Origin: Saprospiraceae bacterium
GTDB taxonomy: Bacteria > Bacteroidota > Bacteroidia > Chitinophagales > Saprospiraceae
Assembly (NCBI GenBank): GCA_958295895.1
Contig: CATQHI010000012.1
Coordinates: 21,435-85,434 of the forward strand
Length of the DNA stretch: 64,000 nucleotides
Direction: 5' to 3'
Numbering within the stretch: the first letter of the stretch is position 1; each line of letters opens with the position of its first letter. This document shows, piece by piece, positions 30,848 through 39,693 of the stretch. Position numbers and translations under genes: made by a program. The notes under the pieces are model-generated. The model did not search any database. It saw only the letters and a list, made by a program, of their open reading frames with translations, and was not told the origin of the DNA.

Positions 30848-32479
30848 TTAGCGCAGCAGTTGCACCGCGCCCCGCTCCACGGAGCGCTGCCCGCTGCGGA
30901 AGTCGGCCTCCATGGTCCACACGTAGGTGCCGATCGGCGCCTCACGCTCTCCTACCCTGCCGTCCCAACCCAATTCCGGCGTATTGCTGGTCAGGTCGGT
31001 GCCATCGAAAACCACCGCCCCCCAGCGGTCGAAAATGGTGAAGCGACGCACCCGCAGGATATCGCCGCCATCGAGCGGGAAAAACCGGTCGTTGGTGCCA
31101 TCACCGTTCGGCGAAAAGGCCGTAGGCAAATAGTACTCCCGGCAGCTGCTTAGGCTCACCTCGATGGCATCGACCTCCGTAATGCAGGGGTGTTCCAGCG
31201 TAAAGGTGTAGTAATCGGGCGCACGCAGTTCGAGCGTATCGAAGGGCTGGCCGTCTACGAAGGCCTGCGCATCGGGGTACACCCCGTCAATGAGCAGCGT
31301 ATCGCCGGTACAGAGGGAGGTATCGGCCGGACCGACGTCGAAGTCCGGCAGCGCATAGGCTCCGACGACAATGCGGTCGGCTGCCGTGCAGATGATGTCG
31401 GTACGGGTGGCCGTGACGGAGTAAATGCCGGGATCGGTCACGGTGACCACCGGCCCCCGCAGCGTACTGTCGCTCCAGGTGTAGGTGGCCGTCGGTACAC
31501 TTACGTCAAAGTCGAGTGACTCGCCCGGGCAGAGGGTGGTATCGGGGCCGAGCTGCACGAAAGCGCTGTCGCCCGTCACGGCTACGCGGACGGTGTCGAG
31601 GCGGGGCAGGCCGCAGGCATCGAAGATCTTTACCGTATAGGTAGTGGTCGAGTCTGGGCTCGCCTCCACACTAGGAGCGGTGGTACTACTCAGGCCCGCC
31701 GCCGGGCTCCACGCGTAGCTGGCCCCACCACTGACATCGAGCAGCGCCTTGCCACCGGGGCAGACGGTCACGTCCGCCAATTGTTTCTGGAAGGAGTTGA
31801 AGGTGAAGCATACGGACTGCACGTTACCCAAGCCCCCGGTGGCGGCGGCAAAGCCATAGTACATGAAGGGGTCACCCCCGAAAATGGTGTTGACGATGTC
31901 GGCCGTGTAGTCCAGCCGCAATTCGCAATCGAAGTACACCTTGAGGTTGCGCGCCGGCGCATCCCAGGTTACGCGCAGGGGCAAGGGAGCGCAGATTTCA
32001 ATATTGTCCGAGCCCGCCCGGGCACGTACCGGTCCGGCCAGATTATCGACACCACTGTGGGTCACCGCCCCGTTGGCCATGATGGCAATGTGATCGAAGA
32101 GTGGGTCGAGGCGGTTGCCGTTGTAGTAGGTATCGAACTCTACACCCAGGGCCGGCCGTATGCCACCGATACCCAGCCCCTCCCCGCCACGCCCCACGCT
32201 GGCACTTACGGGCTGTAGGCCAAATACGATGCCGTCGGCCCCGAACTCGTCCTTGCAGCCGAAGTTCATCTCCATGACTAGGTCGAAGCTGTTCCGTAGG
32301 TCCACCTTGTCCGGATACCAGATGCTTCCTACCTCGAACGTATCCCGGTCGGGGGTAAGCTGAAAGCAACTATCGTTGAGTTGGGTGGCCGTGCCGTTGA
32401 TGAAGAACTCCCGATCCTGCGCGAAAAGTCCGAGAAAAGGGACCAGTAGTAAGAATATGCTCAAGCAGTAGCGCCACAT
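30848..32479 (-). CDS. Legume-lectin-like secreted protein with T9SS type B (gliding motility) C-terminal domain
   Basis: Signal peptide MWRYCLSIFLLLVPFLGLFAQ; lectin-like GADGIVFGLQP...GVEFDTYYNG; C-terminal LPTAFSPNGDGTNDRFFP...FDRWGAVVFDG. Confidence 0.88.
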   Translation of the reverse strand: MWRYCLSIFLLLVPFLGLFAQDREFFINGTATQLNDSCFQLTPDRDTFEVGSIWYPDKVDLRNSFDLVMEMNFGCKDEFGADGIVFGLQPVSASVGRGGEGLGIGGIRPALGVEFDTYYNGNRLDPLFDHIAIMANGAVTHSGVDNLAGPVRARAGSDNIEICAPLPLRVTWDAPARNLKVYFDCELRLDYTADIVNTIFGGDPFMYYGFAAATGGLGNVQSVCFTFNSFQKQLADVTVCPGGKALLDVSGGASYAWSPAAGLSSTTAPSVEASPDSTTTYTVKIFDACGLPRLDTVRVAVTGDSAFVQLGPDTTLCPGESLDFDVSVPTATYTWSDSTLRGPVVTVTDPGIYSVTATRTDIICTAADRIVVGAYALPDFDVGPADTSLCTGDTLLIDGVYPDAQAFVDGQPFDTLELRAPDYYTFTLEHPCITEVDAIEVSLSSCREYYLPTAFSPNGDGTNDRFFPLDGGDILRVRRFTIFDRWGAVVFDGTDLTSNTPELGWDGRVGEREAPIGTYVWTMEADFRSGQRSVERGAVQLLR

Positions 32480-32506
32480 GCCACCAAGGTACACGCCCCC
32501 ATTCAA

Positions 32507-33220
32507 TTAGTGTTGCACCCGCGCGCCGCCGCTCGCCTGTACTGTATCGACGGTTGCTAGAATAGCGTAGTAAGCAGTCGAAAACAGGCACATACCCCGC
32601 CAAAAGGGACTCGGCTCGGGGTACAAATAGACGTTCATCACTGCCGCCAGAACAAAAATTAGGGTAGCTGCTATGGTAAAGCCCCACCAGCGCCCGCCCC
32701 GGCTGGGATAGGCAAACAGGATCGGCACGAAGTGCAGCACCGCAAAGGCCATCACCAGACTCACCGTGGCCCAGTCCGGTAGCTCGGGCAGTACGAAGAC
32801 CAGCAGGTAAACCACCATGTTCCAGAGTACCGGAAATCCCACGAAGTGCCGCCCGTCGGCGCTCACCATACCCTCGAGCCCGTAGTAGATAGCCGCCGAG
32901 AGCAGCATAGCGAAGGCACACAGCAGGCGCGGTAGCTCGGCCAGCTCCGTAGCCATGTAGAAGAAGTAAGCCGGCAGGATGGCGTAGGTGAAAAAGTCGA
33001 TGACGTAGTCGATCTGCTTACCGCTCACCCGGGGCAGCACCTCCTGCACCCGGGCCAGGCGGGCGAAGGTGCCGTCGATGCCATCGATGATCAGGGTGAG
33101 CAGCATCCAGGCCATCGCCTCCCGGTAGTTACCCGCCGTGACGGCCAGTAGGCCCATGAAGCCGGCCAGCAGTCCGCTGGCGGTGAACAGGTGGACGCTC
33201 CAGGCGGCAAGTCGTTGCAT
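32507..33220 (-). CDS. CDP-alcohol phosphatidyltransferase, phosphatidylcholine-synthase-like
   Basis: CDP-alcohol motif DGTFARLARVQEVLPRVSGKQIDYVIDF; N-term SVHLFTASGLLAGFMGLLAV resembles Pcs. Confidence 0.8.
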   Translation of the reverse strand: MQRLAAWSVHLFTASGLLAGFMGLLAVTAGNYREAMAWMLLTLIIDGIDGTFARLARVQEVLPRVSGKQIDYVIDFFTYAILPAYFFYMATELAELPRLLCAFAMLLSAAIYYGLEGMVSADGRHFVGFPVLWNMVVYLLVFVLPELPDWATVSLVMAFAVLHFVPILFAYPSRGGRWWGFTIAATLIFVLAAVMNVYLYPEPSPFWRGMCLFSTAYYAILATVDTVQASGGARVQH

Positions 33221-34108
33221 CTAGGCGATCTGTTTGCGGGCGCGGCGGGCAGCCTTACGGTCGGCCTTACGCTGTCGTTTGGCCTCCTGCTTATCGTAAC
33301 GGCGCTGCTCCTTGGCACTGCGCTGGTAGCCTACGATGTGCAGGTCACTCTTCTCGCGCAGTACGATGGCGGCGGCCACCGAGGTGACCAGCGGACCCAG
33401 CACCGTACCCACCACGGGCACCTTCAGCATCAGGAATAGCGGCAGTCCCAGCCCCAGACAGATGCCGATGTAGTTGCGGTAAAAGTAGCGCAGACTCTGC
33501 CGGATGCCCAGCTCGAACTGCTCGCTGTAGTTATCGGCAATGGCAAAGCCCAGCACGGCAGCCTGCACGGCCAGGGCGAACCACCAGTCGATGAAGCCGG
33601 GCAGTAGCTCCTCGCTCAGTCCCACCAAGATCTCCTGTAGGGTGACGGCCACCAGCGACACCTTGATCATCCGTTTCTGCGCCTGAAAGAAGGGCTTGAA
33701 GGTATGGGCGGCCTCCACGTCTTTATCCAGCACCACCTTCAGCGTCTGGCGCATAAAGTGGTAGATGACCACCTCCAGCAGCACCAGCACCACCCAGTTG
33801 AGCACCCCGTCGGAGAGGCTCTCGTAGCCCTCCTGCAGCCACTGCCAGAGCAGACTGTCCGAGCCGATGGCCATGGCCGAGAGCGACGCATCGGCGTGCT
33901 CGTCCCACCAGTTGACCACCTCACCGATCATGGTAAGCCCGATGATTATGCCTACGATCACCAGCCCCCGGGCCACCCAGCCGTACTGCCTCAGCCCCCG
34001 CCACAGCCGGTGGTTGCGCATGAAGCGCCAGGCCCGCGGAAAGGTCATCAGGGTATAGAAAAACTCGTGGGTGCCGTACTTCAGGCGGGTGAGCCGGTCG
34101 CGTTTCAT
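33221..34108 (-). CDS. Multi-pass membrane protein of unknown function
   Basis: Full ORF with several TM segments and a basic tail, in a tight same-strand cluster. Confidence 0.75.
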   Translation of the reverse strand: MKRDRLTRLKYGTHEFFYTLMTFPRAWRFMRNHRLWRGLRQYGWVARGLVIVGIIIGLTMIGEVVNWWDEHADASLSAMAIGSDSLLWQWLQEGYESLSDGVLNWVVLVLLEVVIYHFMRQTLKVVLDKDVEAAHTFKPFFQAQKRMIKVSLVAVTLQEILVGLSEELLPGFIDWWFALAVQAAVLGFAIADNYSEQFELGIRQSLRYFYRNYIGICLGLGLPLFLMLKVPVVGTVLGPLVTSVAAAIVLREKSDLHIVGYQRSAKEQRRYDKQEAKRQRKADRKAARRARKQIA

Positions 34109-34354
34109 CTAGCTGCCGGTAGTGCCGGCCTGGCAGCGGGCGAGCTCCTGGCGCAGGCGGTCATTCTCCTGGCGCAGGTCCGGCGCGGTTTCGTAATCAA
34201 CACGCGTATCGGTCTCATCGAGGCCGAGCCAGTTCTTCACGTTGGCCACCGGGTCCTCGCCATTGTAGTAGGCGGCACCGGCGTACACGATCGGCAGGGC
34301 AATGAGTAGGAAGATCAGTAGGCGGCTGAAGCCGGTCAGTTTAGTTCTGGGCAT
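34109..34354 (-). CDS. Small single-pass membrane protein with short coiled coil
   Basis: 81-aa ORF abutting the next gene; TM LLIFLLIALPIVYAGAAYY; good promoter TACCTTTG on minus strand upstream. Confidence 0.7.
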   Translation of the reverse strand: MPRTKLTGFSRLLIFLLIALPIVYAGAAYYNGEDPVANVKNWLGLDETDTRVDYETAPDLRQENDRLRQELARCQAGTTGS

Positions 34355-34380
34355 GGTCAGTTAATTTTTACCTAAAGTAA

Positions 34381-34404
34381 GGGGGCGGGGCCGCAGGTGC
34401 AAAG
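34381..34404 (-). repeat. Dispersed GC-rich core, copy 2
   Basis: Minus strand CTTTGCACCTGCGGCCCCGCCCCC, directly after a TACCTTTG motif. Confidence 0.8.
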
Positions 34405-34492
34405 GTAATCGACAAAAGCAAGCCTGCGGACCACCGGGGTAGCGCTGAGGGTGGCTATATTGCGCCTCGCGCCACCAACCCCCCGCCCCGCC

Positions 34493-35704
34493 TTGCCCAC
34501 CGAAGCCTTTATCTACGATGCGCTGCGCTCGCCCCGGGGCCGCGCCGCCTACCCCGCCGACCTCTACGAGGTCAAACCCATCGAGCTGCTGGCCCAGTGC
34601 CTGGCCGCCTTCCAGCGCCGCAGCGGCCGCGACGACCTGCCCACCGAGATCGACGACCTGGTCATCGGCTGCAACACCCCGGCCGGCGACCAGGGCTACA
34701 ACATCGCCCGCGCCGCCCTGCTCTACGCCGGCTGGGGACGCGCCCGCGGCGGACTACAGATCAACCGCTTTAATACCAGCGGACTGGAGGCCATCAACCT
34801 GGCCGCGGCGCGCATCACGGCGGGTTACGGCGAGACGATCATCGCCGGCGGCATCGAGGTCATGTCGCGCGTGCCCACCTACCTCAACAGCGGGCCGATG
34901 ATGAACGACCCGGCCACCGTGATCAACAGCCACTACATTCCTCAGGGGGTGGCCGCCGACCTGGTGGCCAGCACCCACGGACTACGGCGGGAGGACCTCG
35001 ACGCCTACGCCCTGCGCAGTCACGCCAAAGCCGTAGCGGCGCGGGAGGCCGGCTACTTCGCCCCTAGTCTGGAGACCATAACGGATCAGAACGGGCTGGT
35101 GCTACTGGAGCAAGACGCGATCCCGGACGCCAGCCTGGACGCCGAGGAGCTTGCGATGCTGCCCCCCCGCTTTGCCGAGATGGGGCTGGCGGGTTTTGAC
35201 GAGATGGCCCTCCACCGCTTTCCGCTGGTGGACCACATCGACCACCGGCACTCGGCGGGCAATACCAGTCCGGCCGCCGACGGCTGTGCCCTCTGCCTGC
35301 TCGGTAACCGGGCGGCTGGCGACCGGCTCGGGCTCAAACCCCGTGCCCGCATTCGCGCCGTGGCCATGTCGGCCGTAGATGCCACCCTGCTCACGGGTGG
35401 GGTCAACGCCAGTGATCTCGTTCTACAACAAGCGGGACTGACCCGGGACGATGTAGACCTCTGGGAGTTCAACGAGTCCTTCGCCGCGCCGAGCATCCGC
35501 TTTCAGCAGCGACTGGACATCGACGAGGACCGCTTCAACGTACTCGGGGGCAGCATCGCCCTGGGCGAGCCCCTCGGGGCGGTCGGCGGCATGATGCTCT
35601 GTCAAATCCTGGACGAGCTGGAGCGCCGCGACCTGACCATCGGCAGTCTGACCATCGACGCCGGGGCGGGCCTGGCCGTCAGTACCATCATCGAACGACT
35701 ATGA
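34493..35704 (+). CDS. Thiolase-superfamily protein lacking canonical catalytic residues
   Basis: Full-length thiolase fold (INRFNTSGLEAINLA, HSAGNTSPAADG, EFNESFA, GGSIALGEPLGAVG); likely TTG start at 34493. Confidence 0.88.
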   Translation: MPTEAFIYDALRSPRGRAAYPADLYEVKPIELLAQCLAAFQRRSGRDDLPTEIDDLVIGCNTPAGDQGYNIARAALLYAGWGRARGGLQINRFNTSGLEAINLAAARITAGYGETIIAGGIEVMSRVPTYLNSGPMMNDPATVINSHYIPQGVAADLVASTHGLRREDLDAYALRSHAKAVAAREAGYFAPSLETITDQNGLVLLEQDAIPDASLDAEELAMLPPRFAEMGLAGFDEMALHRFPLVDHIDHRHSAGNTSPAADGCALCLLGNRAAGDRLGLKPRARIRAVAMSAVDATLLTGGVNASDLVLQQAGLTRDDVDLWEFNESFAAPSIRFQQRLDIDEDRFNVLGGSIALGEPLGAVGGMMLCQILDELERRDLTIGSLTIDAGAGLAVSTIIERL

Positions 35705-37827
35705 TCCACTACCGTAAGGATACCGACCACATCGCAACCCTCATCCTGGACATGACGGGCCGGGCCGGCAACCTGCTCAACCACCAGATCGTGGCCGCCT
35801 TCGCCCCGGTCATCGAGCACCTCAAGCAGGAGAAGGCAGCCGGCAAGCTGAATGGGGTCATCATCACCTCAGCCAAACAGGACTTTCTGGAGTCGGGTGA
35901 CCTGGACTACCTCTACCAGCTCCAGGACCCGGCCAAGGCCTTCGAGGCCGCCCAGCAGCTCAAGCAATTCCTACGCGACCTGGAGGTGCCCGGCGTACCC
36001 GTAGCGGCGGCCATCAATGGCGATGCGCTGGGCACCGGCTTCGAGCTCACCCTGGCCTGCCACTACCGGATTGCCGTAGCCGATTCCAAGCTCCGCCTGG
36101 GCCACCCGGAGGTGAAGATCGGGCTCATTCCGAGCGGCGGAGCCATTATCCGCCTCATGTGGCTGCTGGGTATCGAACGGGCCTACCCGCTGCTGCTGGA
36201 GGGGCGCCGCTACAGTCCGCAGGAGGCCCTCAAGGTGGGATTGATCGACGAGCTGGCCGAGAACCGCGAGGAGATGCTGGCGCGGGCCAAAGCCTGGCTG
36301 CTGAAAAATCACGACGTGGCCCGGCCCTGGGACGATCCCAACGGAAGTATTCCCGGGGGCACCGCCGCCGATCCTAATCTGGGGCACCGCATCCGGCTGC
36401 TGACCGCCCGGCTCAGTGCCCACACCAACGATCTCTACCCGGCCAAGCGCGCCATCATCGACCTACTGGCCGAGGGCAGTAAGCTCGACTTCGCCACGGC
36501 CTACCGCCTGGACAGTCGCTACTACGCTAAGGTGGCCACCGACCCGGTGACCAAGAATATGATCTCCACCTACTGGTTCGATAAGCAGGCCGTGCGGGGC
36601 GGCGTGGGCCGGCCGAAGGGCTTCGGCAAGTTCCGGGCCCGGAAGGTGGGCATTATCGGGGCGGGCATGATGGGCTCCGGCATCGCATTTCTGTGCCTGC
36701 GCAATGGGCTGCAGGTGGTGCTCAAGGACGTATCGCAGCCCATCGCCGACCGGGGCAAGGAGTACGTCAGTGCCAAAATCAGCGAGTACATCGAGCGGGG
36801 CACCTTTCAGCCCGAGGAGCGGGAACAACTACTGGAACGGGTGACGGCCACCAACCAGAACGAGCTGTTTCGGGACTGCGATATCGTCGTGGAGGCCGTC
36901 TTCGAAAATAAATCGGTGAAAACTAAGGTGACCCGCGAGGCCGAGGAGCGGCTCGATGAGTACTCCGTATTTGCCACCAATACCCTATCGATCCCGATCA
37001 CCGAGCTTGGCAAGGAAAGCATTCGTCCGGCTAACTACGTCGGACTGCACTTCTTCAGTCCGGCCGAAAAGACCGCCGTCGTGGAGGTAGTCGCCGGGGC
37101 GGCCACCAGCGAGGAGACCGTAGCCCGCGCCTTCGACTTTGCGACCTCCATCCGCAAACTACCGATCGTGGTCAAGGACAGTTGGGGCTTCTTTGCCGCC
37201 CGGGTACAGAATACCTACATTCTGGAGGGGATCACCATGCTACGGGAGGGCTACTCCGCCGCCCTGATCGAAAACATGGGCCGGCAGGCGGGCATGAAGA
37301 CCGGTCCGCTGGCCATGGCCGATGAGCTCGGGCTCAAGCTGGTGCTCCGCTACGAGCAGCAGGCCGCCGAGCACTACGGGCAGCGCTACAAGCAGCACCC
37401 GGCCGTGCCCGCCCTGACGCTACTGCGCGATGAGGTGGAGCGCACCGGCAAGAGCAAACGCATGGGCTTCTACGATTACGAGCCCGACGGTACGTCACGC
37501 CTGTGGGCGGGGCTCACCGAGCACTTCCCGGTGACCAAAGACGACTACGACCGGGAGCGGATGAAGGACCGTTTTCTCTTTGCGCAGGTCATCGAAGCGG
37601 GCTGGTGCCTACAGGAAGGGGTGATCGAGCACATCGAGGCGGCCAACCTGGCCAGCGTGTACGGTTGGGGATTTCCGGGCTATACCGGTGGCGTGATGCG
37701 CTACCTGTATAGCTACGGCAAGGAGGCCTTCGTGGCCCGGTGTGGGGAACTACGCGAACGGTACGGACAGCGCTTCACGGTGCCCAGGTACCTCAAAAAC
37801 CTGGAGCCGGACCGTTTGACGCCCTGA
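35701..37827 (+). CDS. fadJ: Bifunctional enoyl-CoA hydratase/3-hydroxyacyl-CoA dehydrogenase (FadB/FadJ type)
   Basis: Hydratase GTGFELTLACHYRIA and GHPEVKIGLIP (both Glu kept); dehydrogenase GIIGAGMMGSGIA and GLHFFSP; 4-bp overlap with thiolase gene. Confidence 0.93.
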   Translation: MIHYRKDTDHIATLILDMTGRAGNLLNHQIVAAFAPVIEHLKQEKAAGKLNGVIITSAKQDFLESGDLDYLYQLQDPAKAFEAAQQLKQFLRDLEVPGVPVAAAINGDALGTGFELTLACHYRIAVADSKLRLGHPEVKIGLIPSGGAIIRLMWLLGIERAYPLLLEGRRYSPQEALKVGLIDELAENREEMLARAKAWLLKNHDVARPWDDPNGSIPGGTAADPNLGHRIRLLTARLSAHTNDLYPAKRAIIDLLAEGSKLDFATAYRLDSRYYAKVATDPVTKNMISTYWFDKQAVRGGVGRPKGFGKFRARKVGIIGAGMMGSGIAFLCLRNGLQVVLKDVSQPIADRGKEYVSAKISEYIERGTFQPEEREQLLERVTATNQNELFRDCDIVVEAVFENKSVKTKVTREAEERLDEYSVFATNTLSIPITELGKESIRPANYVGLHFFSPAEKTAVVEVVAGAATSEETVARAFDFATSIRKLPIVVKDSWGFFAARVQNTYILEGITMLREGYSAALIENMGRQAGMKTGPLAMADELGLKLVLRYEQQAAEHYGQRYKQHPAVPALTLLRDEVERTGKSKRMGFYDYEPDGTSRLWAGLTEHFPVTKDDYDRERMKDRFLFAQVIEAGWCLQEGVIEHIEAANLASVYGWGFPGYTGGVMRYLYSYGKEAFVARCGELRERYGQRFTVPRYLKNLEPDRLTP

Positions 37828-37887
37828 CGTACCGGCAAATTTCTTAATTTCGGGCAATTCTGACCCCAACCCCGCAGAAATCTATCT

Positions 37888-39693
37888 ATGCCGGCGCTTG
37901 GCACTTTAGTAGAACAGCTAGTCGAGACCGTTCCCCTCCCCGCCTTCATCGCCCTGCACGACGGTACTATCACAGCAGCGAATACCTCCCTGCTGAAGGT
38001 GACCGGTCAGCCCGATCTGGTCAAGATGGATCGCTCGCTCTTTGGATTGGGAATCTTTCACAACAGTGCCGAGCTACGGGGATTCATCCAGAGTTTCCGC
38101 GACCAACCGGGTCCGCGCCGGCTGGTACTGCCCGTCGGTCGCCTCAATGCCAACCGCCAACCCATCGTGCTCTACGCCTCACGCATCGAATGGCAGCAGG
38201 AGCCTGCCCTTTACGGGGTACTGAGCCGTCAGGGTCGCGGCGAGGATGGCCTCGAGCACCGCGGCGGAAATGGCAACCTCATCGAAGCGTTCCTGGACAG
38301 CCTACCCTTTCCGGCCCTGACCGTTAATTTGAACGGTCAGGTGGCTTTCCTTAACGCTACGATCCGGGCCGACCTGGGCGTGGATGGTAGTGAGCCGTCT
38401 GCCGACATGCACCGCATCGATGCCGAGACGGACCGTAGTACCCTGAATCGCTACATCAAACAGGCTGCCTCCCGCGGGGTGATGGTGTACGAGACCTCGT
38501 TGCAACGTAAGGATGGCACCCTCATCCCGGTGGAGATCACGATGACTCCATTACGCCACGCCGCGGTGCCGGGCGACGTACTCCTCACCGTCACCGAGAT
38601 CACCGATCGCCGCAACGCCCTCCGGGCCCAGCAGGCGCTGGAGATTGAGAACGCCAAGTTGATGACCCAGCTTCAGCGCCGCAGCGTGCTGGCAAGCGAG
38701 CAGTATGACCGGCAGCAGGACGGCTACACCATCATCACTAGGAGCGAGAAGTATAAGCGCGTACTACAGCAGATCAAGCAGGTAGCCCCTACGGACTCCA
38801 CGGTCCTTATTACCGGAGAGACCGGGACGGGCAAGGAACTCATTGCCCGGGCCATCCACGGGCAGAGCCGGCGGGCCTCGCGGCCGATGGTCATTCTAAA
38901 CTGTGGAGCCCTGCCCGCCGAGCTCATCGAAAGCGAACTTTTTGGCTACCGGAAGGGGGCCTTTACGGGTGCACGGACCGACCACCTGGGCCGCTTCGAA
39001 CTGGCCGACGAGGGGACCCTCTTTCTGGATGAGATCGGGGAGATGCCCATGCAGCTACAGACGCGACTGCTCAGGGTCCTACAGGATGGAGAGTTCACGC
39101 CGCTGGGAGCCCGTAGTACCGTGCACACCGACGTACGCATCGTAGCGGCTACGAACCGCGACCTACGCCAACGGGTAGCGGAGGGTAATTTCCGCTCCGA
39201 TCTCTACTTCCGCCTCAACGTTTTTCCGATTCATAGCCTCCCCCTGCGCGAGCGGCCCGAAGACATTGCCCCCCTGGTCCGTCACTTCGTCAATAAGTAT
39301 ACCGTACCGGGCACCTCTCCGCTCGAAGTCAGGAAGGAGGACCTGGACTTACTCCGCCGGCAGGCCTTTCCCGGCAACATCCGCGAGTTGGAGAATATGA
39401 TCCAGCGCGCACTCATTGTCAGCGACGGACCCTACCTGGAACTGGAGCTCGAACGAGTCGCTTCATCCCCGGCAACACCCCGGCAGCGGGGGGAAGAGGA
39501 GGAAGCTTCCGAGGACGCGGTCGCAGACGTGCTGACCTTTGAGGAGATGCAGCGCCGGCACATCCAGCGGGTGCTGGCGTTGACGGAGGGTAAGGTAAGC
39601 GGACAGGGGGGTGCGGCTGAGCTACTGGACCTGAATCCACAGACCCTGTTCAGCAAGATGCGGAAGCTCGGGATCGACCGCCTGGGTAGCTAG
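37888..39693 (+). CDS. PAS-domain sigma-54-dependent transcriptional regulator
   Basis: GETGTGKELIARAIH, ELFGYRKGAFTGAR, LFLDEIGEMP, C-terminal Fis-like HTH. Confidence 0.93.
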   Translation: MPALGTLVEQLVETVPLPAFIALHDGTITAANTSLLKVTGQPDLVKMDRSLFGLGIFHNSAELRGFIQSFRDQPGPRRLVLPVGRLNANRQPIVLYASRIEWQQEPALYGVLSRQGRGEDGLEHRGGNGNLIEAFLDSLPFPALTVNLNGQVAFLNATIRADLGVDGSEPSADMHRIDAETDRSTLNRYIKQAASRGVMVYETSLQRKDGTLIPVEITMTPLRHAAVPGDVLLTVTEITDRRNALRAQQALEIENAKLMTQLQRRSVLASEQYDRQQDGYTIITRSEKYKRVLQQIKQVAPTDSTVLITGETGTGKELIARAIHGQSRRASRPMVILNCGALPAELIESELFGYRKGAFTGARTDHLGRFELADEGTLFLDEIGEMPMQLQTRLLRVLQDGEFTPLGARSTVHTDVRIVAATNRDLRQRVAEGNFRSDLYFRLNVFPIHSLPLRERPEDIAPLVRHFVNKYTVPGTSPLEVRKEDLDLLRRQAFPGNIRELENMIQRALIVSDGPYLELELERVASSPATPRQRGEEEEASEDAVADVLTFEEMQRRHIQRVLALTEGKVSGQGGAAELLDLNPQTLFSKMRKLGIDRLGS

